This document shows positions 23,349 to 32,015 of a stretch of DNA of 48,426 nt, one piece after another. A program made the position numbers and the translations under genes. Under the pieces are notes generated by a model. It ran no database searches. It was not told the DNA's origin and saw nothing but the letters and a program-made list of their open reading frames with translations. The DNA is from Dehalococcoidia bacterium (lineage in GTDB: Bacteria; Chloroflexota; Dehalococcoidia; Tepidiformales; Tepidiformaceae), in NCBI GenBank assembly GCA_022826585.1, contig JAJDUR010000095.1:1-48426 (forward strand). Direction: 5' to 3'. Position 1 is the stretch's first letter, and each line of letters starts with the position of its first letter.

Positions 23349-23947
23349 GGAATGACGACCTCTTGCCCCACCTGCAGCGTGAGGCAGGACTCCTCGTCGA
23401 GCCCGTTCGCCACCAGGAAAGTCTGCAGCGGCAGGTCGTGGTCCTGGGCGATGGCGGCGCAGGTGTCGCCCGGAACGACGATGTAGATGGTGCCTTCCCG
23501 GCCCTCGGTGGTGTCGTCGCCACCGTCGTCGCTGCTGCTTGGCGCCTGGGCGGGGTCCGGCGCGGGGATGTTCAGGTCTTCGCCCACGTGCAGGTTCGTG
23601 CAGTCCTCGTTGATGCGCGGGTTGGCCGCGAGCAGCGTCTCCACCGTGATGTTGTACAGCGCCGCGATCTCGCCGCAGGTCTCCCCCTCCGCCACCGTGT
23701 GGATCCGCGCCGCGGGGCGTTCGGGCACGACGGTCGGCTCCTCCGTGGAGCCGGGGGGAAGGGGATTGTCGCCACCCAGCCGGAAGGCGGCGCGACCCTC
23801 GTCGGGGACGGCGGTGGGAACGCTCGCTGGGTCGGTCAGCGTGGGGCGCGCCTCGGGAGCCTTGGTCTCGTCGTCGCCGCCACAGCCGGCAACCACCAGC
23901 GCAAGGAGTAGGGCCGCGGCGAACGTTCGGGTGAGCACCGTGGCCAT
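23345..23947 (-). CDS. Lipoprotein with two cysteine-paired LysM domains
   Basis: From the ATG at 23947 (nine codons into the longest frame) the 200-residue protein has a lipoprotein signal with lipobox LALVVAGC (Cys22). This start leaves ten bases after the upstream stop. Two LysM modules follow, at about 82-128 and 154-200 (HTVAEGETCGEIAALYNI, VVPGDTCAAIAQDHDL), each with a Cys pair 25 residues apart (91/116 and 163/188), probably disulfides. LysM binds peptidoglycan or chitin-like sugars. It would sit on the outer face of the membrane, attached to the wall. No catalytic domain is present. Confidence 0.88.
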   Translation of the reverse strand: MATVLTRTFAAALLLALVVAGCGGDDETKAPEARPTLTDPASVPTAVPDEGRAAFRLGGDNPLPPGSTEEPTVVPERPAARIHTVAEGETCGEIAALYNITVETLLAANPRINEDCTNLHVGEDLNIPAPDPAQAPSSSDDGGDDTTEGREGTIYIVVPGDTCAAIAQDHDLPLQTFLVANGLDEESCLTLQVGQEVVIP

Positions 23948-23957
23948 GCTAGGTTCG

Positions 23958-25280
23958 CTACCGGCCTCCGGCAATCTCCACCAGCAGCGCCTGCAGGATC
24001 AACGCCCCTGCGTCCCCGATCCGATCGACCGCAACCGGCTCCACCTCGTCGAACACATCGGCCGGCGTGTGGATCAGGGAGACATCCCCGTCGGAGAGGA
24101 AGACCACGGGAACGCCAACCTGTACGAAGCTCGCGTGGTCGCTTCCGTAGCCGGGTGGCAGGGACGAGGCGAAGGCCGCAATCCCGGCGGCGGTCAGCCG
24201 CTCCACCGCGTCCGCCACGAGGGCGGGCGTGCCGATCACCTCGACCGCGTCACCGCGCGCGGTCACGTCGAAGTTCATCATGATCTCCGGAAGCTCCCCG
24301 GAGTCCGCCCAGCGCCGGGCGAGCGCGGCGCTGCCGAAGAGTCCCGACTCCTCCGCGCCGAAGGTGGCGAAGCAGAGCCCCTCGTCCAGCCCGTCGGCGG
24401 CGAAGGCGCGCGCCAGCTCGAGGACGATGGCGACGCCGCTGGCGTTGTCGAGCGCTCCCGGCGATCCCGGGGTGGTGTCGTGGTGGCCCCCGGCGATGAT
24501 GTCGCAGCGGGCGCCGGGCGCGGGCCGCGCGATCACGTTGGCCGCCGGGGGACGCGACGGGCCGATCGTGACCCGGATGGTGGCGCCGTCCCTCGCCGCC
24601 TGCGCCAGGCGCTCCCCCTCGGGCTGGGGCACGAGCACGACTGGTATCGCGTCCCGCACGGGGATGGGGAAGCCCCAGAGGCCCCAGGTATCACGGTTCA
24701 CGATGATGAGCCCCGCCGCCTCCGCCCGCGCCGCCGCCATGTAGAGCAGGCCGTCGTCGGGGTCGTTCGAACCCCGCTCCCTGATGGAGATGGCGCCCTC
24801 CGGAGCCGTCCCCTCCTGCGCGCGGTCGTCGTGGGCGGGGCCTTCCGCCGACTTCTGGGGTGTGCCTTCCCCGTTCAGCGCGATCCCCCCGATCGTCTCT
24901 TCCCCCACCGTGACCGTGGCGAGCCGGAAACGCGTCCGGTAGTCGAACTCCATCACTTCCACCGCGTAGCCGAAGCCACGCAGCGTGTCGGCGATGTAGG
25001 CCACCGTCTCCCGCGCCTCGGGGGAACCGGACACGCGCGGCCCGATGATCGTGGAGAGCAGCTTCAGGTGGGCCATCGCCCGGTCGATGTCGTGGTCGGG
25101 GGCGTCGGTGGGCAGTGGGTGGGAGGTGGTGGCGCCGGCTGAGGTGGGGTCGGCGGTGGGTGCCGAGGGGGTGGCGGTCGCCGGGGGGCTCGCGGTCGCT
25201 GGAGGCGTGGGCGCCGGGTCATCCGCGCAAGCGGCCAGCAGGGACACCAGCGCCGCCACGGCGACAAGCCGGAGGATCAT
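23958..25280 (-). CDS. Exported M28-family metallopeptidase lipoprotein
   Basis: Starting at the ATG at 25280, the 440-residue protein has a lipobox LVSLLAAC (Cys18), a Pro/Thr/Ala linker, and an M28 peptidase domain interrupted by a PA-type insert (about 140-230). The two-zinc ligands are visible: His267 in GGHHD, Asp278 in GALDNASG, Glu310 with Glu311 in GAEESG, Asp338 in NFDV and His404 in IHTPAD. It is probably an aminopeptidase or carboxypeptidase on the outer surface. The longer upstream frame overlaps the next gene and lacks a signal, so it was not used. Confidence 0.88.
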   Translation of the reverse strand: MILRLVAVAALVSLLAACADDPAPTPPATASPPATATPSAPTADPTSAGATTSHPLPTDAPDHDIDRAMAHLKLLSTIIGPRVSGSPEARETVAYIADTLRGFGYAVEVMEFDYRTRFRLATVTVGEETIGGIALNGEGTPQKSAEGPAHDDRAQEGTAPEGAISIRERGSNDPDDGLLYMAAARAEAAGLIIVNRDTWGLWGFPIPVRDAIPVVLVPQPEGERLAQAARDGATIRVTIGPSRPPAANVIARPAPGARCDIIAGGHHDTTPGSPGALDNASGVAIVLELARAFAADGLDEGLCFATFGAEESGLFGSAALARRWADSGELPEIMMNFDVTARGDAVEVIGTPALVADAVERLTAAGIAAFASSLPPGYGSDHASFVQVGVPVVFLSDGDVSLIHTPADVFDEVEPVAVDRIGDAGALILQALLVEIAGGR

Positions 25281-25317
25281 GGCGAACGGCCGGGAGGGGT
25301 CGTGGGCCAGGCGCGCT

Positions 25318-25752
25318 CTAGCGACGGCGAAACGCACGCCTGATCCGCGCCAGCACGCCCGGTGGCGGGGGCTCGTACTCGACGTAACGTCCACGCCAGT
25401 GCGCCCCCTTGGCAGCCGGTTGGCGGACGGTGGCTCGTCGCGGGCGCAGGAACGACCAGATGAACGCTGCCGCGAAGAGCACGACGCCTCCGAAGGCGAG
25501 CCAGATGAACGAGCCCCAGATCGTCGAGAGGATGAAGCCGACGAGCATGACGCCGGCGCCCGCGAAGAGCATCGAGGCGGGGGTGGGGCCGCTGAGGGAG
25601 AATCCGAAGGCCGCTCCCATGCGTGAGCCGAGCGGAGCCCGCCGCTGCCGCCGGCGCTGGGCCAGCGAGATGGGCTCCTCGCCGGGCTTCGGCGGCTCCT
25701 CTCCGAGCCGCGACAGGATCTCCTCGATCTCGCGATCGATGCGGTCGGGCAT
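25318..25752 (-). CDS. Small two-helix membrane protein, uncharacterised
   Basis: From the ATG at 25752, preceded by GGAGAG at about five bases, the 144-residue protein has a charged cytoplasmic N-terminus, two adjacent hydrophobic segments (about 61-79 and 81-103; ASMLFAGAGVMLVGFIL and IWLAFGGVVLFAAAF) and a basic C-terminal tail ending ARIRRAFRRR. I do not recognise a family. Similar small two-helix proteins are common beside lipoprotein genes in Chloroflexota, but no function is established. An in-frame GTG four codons earlier is possible. Confidence 0.65.
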   Translation of the reverse strand: MPDRIDREIEEILSRLGEEPPKPGEEPISLAQRRRQRRAPLGSRMGAAFGFSLSGPTPASMLFAGAGVMLVGFILSTIWGSFIWLAFGGVVLFAAAFIWSFLRPRRATVRQPAAKGAHWRGRYVEYEPPPPGVLARIRRAFRRR

Positions 25753-25795
25753 GTCGCTCTCCACGATAGGGGATCAGCGAGCAGCGCGTCGATGG

Positions 25796-27358
25796 CTAGG
25801 CGTCTGCGTCCTTACCCCAGCCTCCCCCGCCGGGCGTGCGCACCTCGATCCGGTCCCCGGGGCCTACCCGAAGCTGCTGCTGGCCGCCCAGGGGCTCGCT
25901 TTCGCCGTCCGCCTGAATGCGCGCGTTCTCGCCATGTGCCGCCGGCTCGCCGCTGTGCGCTCCCGGCGGCCGAACGGAGCGGCGGTCGCCGATGAGTGAC
26001 ACGTCCGCCTCCGTGAGGAACTCGATATCGCGCACTACGCCGTCCCCGCCGCGGTGGCGTCCGCCGCCGCCGCTCCCCTCCCGCAGCTCGAAACGGCGGA
26101 TGCGCACGGGGAAGGTGCTCTCGATCGACTCCGCCGGCGTGTTGGCCGTGTTCGTCATGTGGGTCTGGACACCGCTCTCGCCCTCCCCGGTGGGGCCGGC
26201 CCCCGCTCCCCCCGGGACCGTCTCGTAGTAGGCGAACGGCTCTCCGTTCTCGCGCACGCCCCCGAAGGTAAAGTTGCTCATGGTGCCCGCGCTCGCAGCC
26301 GGAATGCGGTCGGGGAGCGCCTCCGCGAAGGCGGCCAGGACGATGTCGGTAACGCGCTGCGAGGTCTCGACGTTCCCGGCCGAGACGGCACGCTGCGGGC
26401 GAGCGTTCACGATCGAGGCCTCCGGTAGCACGACCCGGATGGGCCGGAAGACGCCCGCGTTCGAAGGGGCGTCGGGCGGCAGGAGGCAGCGCACGCAGTA
26501 GGCCACTGCCGATCGCGTGACCGCCGCAACCGCGTTGATGGAGGCGGGTTGTTCCCCGGCCGAGCCCGTGAAGTCGACTGTGACGGCGTCCCCCTCCACC
26601 GTCACCCGTGCTCGCAGGGGCAGGAGGCCTCCGCCGGCGCTCTCCATGACGTCTGCGGCCTCGTAGTCGCCGTCCGGAATGTCCGCGAGGGCGGCTCGGG
26701 TCAGCCGTTCGGCGTAGTCCGTCAGTTCGGCCATCCAGCGGGCCAGTTCGGCGTTGCCGTAGCGCGCGGCGAGCGCTTCCAGCCGGGCGGCGCCGGTGCT
26801 CAGGGCGCCGAGCTGGGCGTCGAAGTCGCCGCGGCGCTCGGCGGGGGTGCGCACGTTGCGCAGGATGAGGGCGAAGAGCGCCTCGTTCAGGCGGCCCCCC
26901 TCGCGCAGCTTGAGGGGCGGGATGATCACCCCCTCCTGGTAGAGCTCCGTGGCGACCGGCATGGACCCCGCGGACATGCCGCCGATGTCGGCGTGGTGGG
27001 CGCGGTCCGCGACGAACCCGATGAGCTCGCCGCCCGCGAACACCGGCGCCACCAGGGTCACGTCGGGCAGGTGCGTGCCTCCCAGATAGGGGTCGTTGAC
27101 GATGGCGACGTCGTCTTCGCTCCAGGGCGCCAGCGCCGACACAGCGGCGACCGACTCGGGCATGGCGCCGAGGTGGACGGGGATGTGGGCGGCCTGCGCG
27201 ACCATCTCGCCCTTCGCGTCGAAGACCGCGCAGGAGAAGTCGCGCCGTTCCCGGATGTTGGGCGAATGCGCGGTCCTCCAGAGCGTGACCCCCATCTCTT
27301 CCGCAGCCGAGGCGAGGAGGGCGTTCCAGACGGCCAGCCGGGCGGGATCGTCGCTCAT
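25796..27358 (-). CDS. hyuB: Hydantoinase B / oxoprolinase beta-type subunit
   Basis: The 520-residue protein has family hallmarks: GVTLWRTAHSPNIRERRDFSCAVFD near the start, HIPVHLGAMPESV, NDPYLGGTHLPDVTLV, then GGAGAGPTGEGESGVQTHMTNTANTPAE and PGAHSGEPA near the end. HyuA and HyuB together form ATP-dependent hydantoinases, oxoprolinases or acetone carboxylase-like enzymes. The ATG at 27358 overlaps the hyuA stop by four bases. The substrate is unreadable: hydantoin, oxoproline or a related cyclic amide. A third subunit typical of acetone carboxylase is absent. Confidence 0.93.
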   Translation of the reverse strand: MSDDPARLAVWNALLASAAEEMGVTLWRTAHSPNIRERRDFSCAVFDAKGEMVAQAAHIPVHLGAMPESVAAVSALAPWSEDDVAIVNDPYLGGTHLPDVTLVAPVFAGGELIGFVADRAHHADIGGMSAGSMPVATELYQEGVIIPPLKLREGGRLNEALFALILRNVRTPAERRGDFDAQLGALSTGAARLEALAARYGNAELARWMAELTDYAERLTRAALADIPDGDYEAADVMESAGGGLLPLRARVTVEGDAVTVDFTGSAGEQPASINAVAAVTRSAVAYCVRCLLPPDAPSNAGVFRPIRVVLPEASIVNARPQRAVSAGNVETSQRVTDIVLAAFAEALPDRIPAASAGTMSNFTFGGVRENGEPFAYYETVPGGAGAGPTGEGESGVQTHMTNTANTPAESIESTFPVRIRRFELREGSGGGGRHRGGDGVVRDIEFLTEADVSLIGDRRSVRPPGAHSGEPAAHGENARIQADGESEPLGGQQQLRVGPGDRIEVRTPGGGGWGKDADA

Positions 27359-29295
27359 GCCGGCGTCACCTCGAGATTGCCGCCGGTGTCGACGGTGGCG
27401 CGCCAGCCTCGCGGGATGAAGGTGGTCGCGTCCGGCTGCGTGACGACGGCGGGCCCGTCGAGCGTCGACCCGACGGCAAGGTCTGCGCGGGAGACCTGGA
27501 CGGCGTGAACGCCTCCCGCCAGCGTGATCGGCTCCTGTTCGCCCGTTTCTCCGGTTCCGTCGACGGCCGTGTCGGGGATGTTGCGGGGGGCGCCCTGTGC
27601 GCGGCAACGGAGGGCGACCAGCTCGGCGGGGCGCTCAGGGGTCGCGAACCCGTATTCGCGCTCGTGGGCGGCGTGGAACGCCTCCGTGATGGTGCCCGGC
27701 TCGGGTTTCTCGATGGCGACGCGCAGCTCGTGCGCTTGGCCCCGGTAGCGGACGTCGGCGGCCCAGGCGAGCTCGGCAAGCGTTCCCCCGGCAGCTCCCA
27801 ATCCGGCGACCGCCTGCTCCTCAAGCGTGCTCGCCGTCGCGCGCACGGCCCCGGTGGCTTCGTGATCGAGCGGGAGCAGCAGACCCTGGCCGCGCTCGAT
27901 CACCTCCGGCGCGGTTGCGATGCCGATGGCCGAGAGCACCCCCGCGTGTCGGGGCACCAGCACCTTCCCGATGCCGAGGTCATCCGCGAGTTCGCAGGCG
28001 TGGAGCGGACCGGCCCCGCCGAAGGCGACGAGTGTGAAGCCGGCAGGGTCGTAGCCGCGTTCGAGGCTGACGCGGCGCAGGGCGCGGGCCATGGTTGCGT
28101 TCGCCACCTCCACCACCGCGGCCGCGGCGGCTTCCGTTTCACCCAGGGTGGCAAGGGCGTCGCGTGCCCGTCCGATGTCGGGAATCACGCTTCCGCCGAG
28201 GGGTGCTTCCGGGCGCAGGCGTCCGAGCACGAGGTTCGCGTCGGACACCGTGGGGAGGGTCCCCTTTCCGTAGCAGGCCGGGCCGGGATCGGCGCCCGCG
28301 CTCTGGGGGCCGACGGCAAGCGCCCCGCCGCTGTCCAGCCGGGCGATCGAGCCGCCCCCCGCCCCCACGGTCACGATGTCGACCATGGGGGTGTGGACCG
28401 CGAGGCCGTCGACCTCGGTGGCCGAGCGGTAGCGGGGTTCCCCCGGGCACAGCGAGACGTCGGTGCTGGTGCCGCCCATGTCGAATGTGATGACGTGCTC
28501 GTGGCCGGCGGACCTGGCGACGGCGAGCGCCCCGAGGACGCCCCCCGCGGGGCCGCTCGTCACCATCGAGACGGGCCGCTCGCCCGCCGTGGCCGCGTCG
28601 GTGAGGCCGCCGGCCGAGTGCATGACCCGCAGTGCCCGCGATCGCTCGTCGATGCCACCGAGATAGCTCCGCACGGTCGGCTGCAGGAAGGCGTTGACGG
28701 CGGTCGTGCTGGCGCGCTCGTACTCGCGGTGCTCGGGCAGGACCTCGTGCGAGGCGCTCACGGGGAATCCCGCCTCGCGGAGGGCTCCCGCCAGGCGGGC
28801 CTCGTGCTCCGGGCGCAGGTAGGAGAACAGCAGGCAGATGGCGACCGCCTCCGCGTTGAGGCTTCGCACTTCCTCGACGACGCGGGCGACCTCGGCGTCG
28901 TCGAGGGGAACGACGACCTCGCCGCCCGCCCCGATTCGCTCCCGCACGGTGACGACGTCGCCCCGGGAGACGACGTGGGGTGTGCGGTGGGGCTCCAGGT
29001 CGTACAGCGCGGGGCGCTCCTGTCGCCGGATGGTGAGCAGGTCGCGGAAGCCCTCGGTGGTGACGAGGACGGTTCGCGGTCCCCGGCGTTCGAGCAGGGC
29101 GTTGGTGGCGACGGTGCTGCCGTGGGCGAGACCTCGATCCGCCAGGCTCTCCGCCCCTTCCAGTACGGCCCGCTCGGGCGCGGACGGCGTGGAGAGGCGC
29201 TTCCACGTGCGGATGCCCGTCTCTTCGATGGCAACGAAATCGGTGAACGTGCCGCCCACGTCCACGCCGAGAGCGCGGTCCTGCGCCTCGTCCAC
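27355..29295 (-). CDS. hyuA: Hydantoinase A / oxoprolinase alpha-type subunit
   Basis: The 646-residue ATPase subunit opens with GVDVGGTFTDFVAIEE (phosphate-binding of the ASKHA fold), then GSTVATNALLERRGPRTVLVTTEGFRD, SGPAGGVLGALAVAR and ITFDMGGTSTDVSLC, and further on PGPACYGKG and VAFGGAGPLHACELADDLG. It would activate a cyclic amide with ATP for opening by HyuB. The start is a GTG at 29295, directly after the uvrC stop, so both subunits may be co-transcribed with uvrC by read-through, although the functions are unrelated. Confidence 0.93.
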   Translation of the reverse strand: MDEAQDRALGVDVGGTFTDFVAIEETGIRTWKRLSTPSAPERAVLEGAESLADRGLAHGSTVATNALLERRGPRTVLVTTEGFRDLLTIRRQERPALYDLEPHRTPHVVSRGDVVTVRERIGAGGEVVVPLDDAEVARVVEEVRSLNAEAVAICLLFSYLRPEHEARLAGALREAGFPVSASHEVLPEHREYERASTTAVNAFLQPTVRSYLGGIDERSRALRVMHSAGGLTDAATAGERPVSMVTSGPAGGVLGALAVARSAGHEHVITFDMGGTSTDVSLCPGEPRYRSATEVDGLAVHTPMVDIVTVGAGGGSIARLDSGGALAVGPQSAGADPGPACYGKGTLPTVSDANLVLGRLRPEAPLGGSVIPDIGRARDALATLGETEAAAAAVVEVANATMARALRRVSLERGYDPAGFTLVAFGGAGPLHACELADDLGIGKVLVPRHAGVLSAIGIATAPEVIERGQGLLLPLDHEATGAVRATASTLEEQAVAGLGAAGGTLAELAWAADVRYRGQAHELRVAIEKPEPGTITEAFHAAHEREYGFATPERPAELVALRCRAQGAPRNIPDTAVDGTGETGEQEPITLAGGVHAVQVSRADLAVGSTLDGPAVVTQPDATTFIPRGWRATVDTGGNLEVTPA

Positions 29296-29296
29296 G

Positions 29297-31168
29297 CTAG
29301 ACGTACTCCTTGACCTTCTCCGCGAGCGAGCGGGTGTACCCGGCGGTGCTCGCGATCTCGTCGACGCCCGCTTCGCGCACGGCCTTCAGCGAGCCGAACT
29401 TTCGCAGCAGTGCGCGCTTCCGCTTCGGGCCGACGCCGGGAATGGAGTCGAGGACGCTGGCTGTGGCGGCCTTGCGGCGCACCTGGCGGTGGTAGGTGAT
29501 GGCGAAACGGTGGGCCTCGTCGCGCACCCGCTGCACGAGGTAGAGGGCCTCGGAGCCGCGCGGCAGGATGATGGGCGCCTCCTCGTCGGGGGCGAACAGC
29601 TCCTCGTGGCGCTTCGCGAGACCGACGGTGGGGATGTCGTACACGCCAAGCTCGCGCATCACCTCGACGGCCGCGCCGAGCTGCCCCTTGCCCCCATCGA
29701 CGACGACGAGGTCGGGCAGGTCCCAGCCGTCGTCGTCGATGTCATCGGTGGCTCCCCCCTCGAGGGTCTGCTGCTCGATGCGTTTGGCCGCGCGCTTGAA
29801 CCGGCGGCGGAGTACCTCCTGCATGGTGGCGAAGTCGTCGGCGCCTTCGACGGTCTTGATGCGGAACTTGCGGTACTGGCGGGGGGCGGGCTGGCCATCG
29901 AGGAAGACGACCATGCTGGAAACGGGGCTGGCGCCCTGGAGGTTGGAGTTGTCGTAGCACTCGATGCGGTGGGGCACCTCGGGCAGGGCCAGCTCCTCGC
30001 GCAGCTCCTCGAGGGCGGTGGTCGTCTTCGTCTGGTCGCTGAGCCAGCGCACCTTGAGGTTGTCGAGCGCCTCCGCGGCGTTCTCACCGGCCATCTGCAG
30101 GAGCTGCCGCTTCTCGCCCCGCTGGGCCACGCGGATCTCGACGTTCGCCCCGCGCTTTTCCGTCAGCACTGCCTCCAGGTCCGCGCGCCCCTCGGGCTCG
30201 ATCGGCACGACCACCAGCTTCGGGATCGACTGTGCGCTCTCGTAGTACTGCTGGAGGAGGCTCCCCAGGACGGCTTCGTCCGACTCGCCTGTAACGCCCT
30301 CCAGCACGAAGTGGTCGCGCCCGGTCATCTGGGTGCCGCGCACGAAGAACACCTGCACGCAGGCGCGGTCGCCCTCGCGGGCCAGGCCGTAGACGTCGAG
30401 GTCCTCCTTCTTCGTAGTCGAGAGCATCTGGCGCTCGACCGTGCGCTCGATGGCGCGGATCTGGTCGCGGAGCATGGCCGCGCGCTCGTAGTCGAGGGAT
30501 TCGGCGGCTCCGCCCATCTGCTCGCCGAGCCGGTCGAGCACGGCCGAGGCCTTGCCCTCCAGGAAGAGGATGATCTGGTCGATGACCTCGTCGTACTCCT
30601 CTTTCGTGCAGAAGGCGGTGCAGGGGGCGATGCAGCGCTTGATGTAGTAGTCGAGGCAGGGGCGCGGGTCCTTCCCCGTGATCTCCTTGGTGCAGGAGCG
30701 GTAGGGGAAGAGCTTCTTCAGCAGGTCGAGGGTGGCGCGCACGGAGCCGGCGCTCGCGTAGGGCCCGAAGTAGCGCGCGCCGTCCTTCTCGATGCGCCGC
30801 GTGATGTAGACGCGGGGCCAGGGGTTCTGCACATCGATCTTCAGGTAGGGGTACCGCTTGTCGTCCTTCAGGCGGATGTTGAAGAAGGGCTGGTGCCGCT
30901 TGATCAGCGTCGCCTCGAGGATGAGCGCTTCGCCCGCGTTGGCGCAGACGATGTACTCGAAGTCCTCGATGTCGGCGCGCAGGGCGCGGGTCTTCGGTTC
31001 GAGGCTACGGGGCGAGCCGAAGTAGGAGCGCACGCGATCCTTGAGGCGCGCAGCCTTGCCCACGTAGATGACCTCGCCCTTCGCGTTGCGCATGAGGTAG
31101 ACACCCGGCCTCGCGGGGAGCGCCTCGATCTGCTTCTTCAGGCGGTCGGGAAGGGCGGTTGCGACCAC
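29297..31168 (-). CDS. uvrC: UvrABC system protein C
   Basis: The 623-residue protein has a GIY-YIG nuclease (RPGVYLMRNAKGEVIYVGKAARLKDRV), a Cys cluster region typical of the iron-sulfur form (YRSCTKEITGKDPRPCLDYYIKRCIAPC), a UVR domain (SLDYERAAMLRDQIRAIER), an RNase H-like nuclease with the VVDGGKGQLGAA motif, and C-terminal helix-hairpin-helices. It makes both incisions in nucleotide excision repair. It is full length. The GTG at 31168 has a TACACT hexamer six bases upstream and no Shine-Dalgarno, indicating leaderless initiation. Confidence 0.97.
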   Translation of the reverse strand: MVATALPDRLKKQIEALPARPGVYLMRNAKGEVIYVGKAARLKDRVRSYFGSPRSLEPKTRALRADIEDFEYIVCANAGEALILEATLIKRHQPFFNIRLKDDKRYPYLKIDVQNPWPRVYITRRIEKDGARYFGPYASAGSVRATLDLLKKLFPYRSCTKEITGKDPRPCLDYYIKRCIAPCTAFCTKEEYDEVIDQIILFLEGKASAVLDRLGEQMGGAAESLDYERAAMLRDQIRAIERTVERQMLSTTKKEDLDVYGLAREGDRACVQVFFVRGTQMTGRDHFVLEGVTGESDEAVLGSLLQQYYESAQSIPKLVVVPIEPEGRADLEAVLTEKRGANVEIRVAQRGEKRQLLQMAGENAAEALDNLKVRWLSDQTKTTTALEELREELALPEVPHRIECYDNSNLQGASPVSSMVVFLDGQPAPRQYRKFRIKTVEGADDFATMQEVLRRRFKRAAKRIEQQTLEGGATDDIDDDGWDLPDLVVVDGGKGQLGAAVEVMRELGVYDIPTVGLAKRHEELFAPDEEAPIILPRGSEALYLVQRVRDEAHRFAITYHRQVRRKAATASVLDSIPGVGPKRKRALLRKFGSLKAVREAGVDEIASTAGYTRSLAEKVKEYV

Positions 31169-31174
31169 GAGGCT

Positions 31175-31180
31175 AGTGTA
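31175..31180 (-). promoter_or_regulatory. Candidate -10 element (TACACT) of uvrC
   Basis: TACACT lies six bases before the GTG of uvrC on the minus strand. The same hexamer precedes ffh at almost the same distance. Confidence 0.45.
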
Positions 31181-31189
31181 GCGTGGCCC

Positions 31190-31606
31190 TCAGCGGGACA
31201 GTTCCGCGAGGGCGTTGGCCGGGGTGAGGGTGGGGATGGGTGACTGTGCGAAGTCGCGCTCGTTCCGCGTGACGATGAACTGTGCGTCGCAGGCCTGCGC
31301 AGCCGCGATCTGCATCGCGTCCTCGAAGTCGGCCATGGGCAGGGTCAGGGCATAGCGGAGGTCGTCGGTGCTGGTGGCAGCGATCTGTGCGAACTCGAGG
31401 AGGCTGGTGATGAAGGCTCGGGCAATCTCCGGGCTAGCCTGCCGGCGGACGTTGTAGAAGGTGTTGGAGGCCGTGTGCCAGGCAATGAACAGGTCCTGCC
31501 TCTCCTGCTGAAGGCGGTCCACCAAGCGGCGAGACGAGCCCACGTGGGGCTCCCGGTCGAGCGCGACGTCGATGAGCACGTCCGAGTCGACGAGCCACCT
31601 AGCCAT
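31190..31606 (-). CDS. vapC: PIN-domain ribonuclease toxin (VapC-like)
   Basis: The 138-residue PIN protein starts MARWLVDSDVLIDV with acidic residues Asp7 and Asp9 and continues with ADFEDAMQIAAA and FIVTRNERDF, the remaining acidic positions of a PIN active site. PIN toxins cut specific RNAs, often tRNA or rRNA. Its start overlaps the antitoxin stop by eight bases, the usual toxin-antitoxin coupling. Its target is unknown. A palindromic operator upstream of the pair supports autoregulation. Confidence 0.88.
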   Translation of the reverse strand: MARWLVDSDVLIDVALDREPHVGSSRRLVDRLQQERQDLFIAWHTASNTFYNVRRQASPEIARAFITSLLEFAQIAATSTDDLRYALTLPMADFEDAMQIAAAQACDAQFIVTRNERDFAQSPIPTLTPANALAELSR

Positions 31607-31961
31607 ACTTTTCCTGTAGGTGCTCGTACCGCAGGTCGTCCAGTTCTTCGTCCGTCAGCGGCTTTTCCGGCTTCGCCTGACCAAGCAACCGTGCTCCGAT
31701 GGGGAGGGTTTTGTCGTTGAGGCGAGCCCATCGTTCTTCCGGTGTCTCCTCGTCGAGGCCAGCCGCGATGGCGGCTGTGCGGGCTGCAGCCGCCTCCCAA
31801 TCCACCCTGTCCGCGGATGTTGGCTCGTCGACCCCCAACGCCCCGCGGAGCGCATCTTCGATCAGGGACGAAAGGGAGACCCCCCTGGCACGGGCGTACT
31901 CCTTGGCGCGCGGGAGCACCTCGGAGTCAATGGTGACGGTGAGCTTGGTCTTGGTCTGCAT
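31599..31961 (-). CDS. vapB: DUF6364-type antitoxin (ribbon-helix-helix)
   Basis: The 120-residue protein has an N-terminal ribbon-helix-helix DNA-binding segment (KTKLTVTIDSEVLPRAKEYARARGVSLSSLIEDAL), followed by an acidic, Ala-rich C-terminal tail that would wrap and inhibit the toxin. It precedes vapC with an eight-base overlap. DUF6364 proteins are a known antitoxin family. It should bind the 15-base inverted repeat at 31975-32013 just upstream of its start and repress the pair. Confidence 0.85.
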   Translation of the reverse strand: MQTKTKLTVTIDSEVLPRAKEYARARGVSLSSLIEDALRGALGVDEPTSADRVDWEAAAARTAAIAAGLDEETPEERWARLNDKTLPIGARLLGQAKPEKPLTDEELDDLRYEHLQEKYG

Positions 31962-31974
31962 GGGCGGCCCCCCG

Positions 31975-32013
31975 AGATACGTATACGTACTATAGCACTA
32001 CGTATACGTATCT
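31975..32013. promoter_or_regulatory. Palindromic operator/promoter of the vapBC pair
   Basis: AGATACGTATACGTA (31975-31989) and TACGTATACGTATCT (31999-32013) are perfect 15-base inverted repeats with a nine-base spacer. The repeat is itself built from TACGTATA words. On the minus strand the spacer contributes TATAGT, a good -10 hexamer, so a bound repressor would cover the promoter. The ATG of the antitoxin lies 13 bases further on. It is very AT-rich against the surrounding sequence. Confidence 0.85.
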
Positions 32014-32015
32014 TT

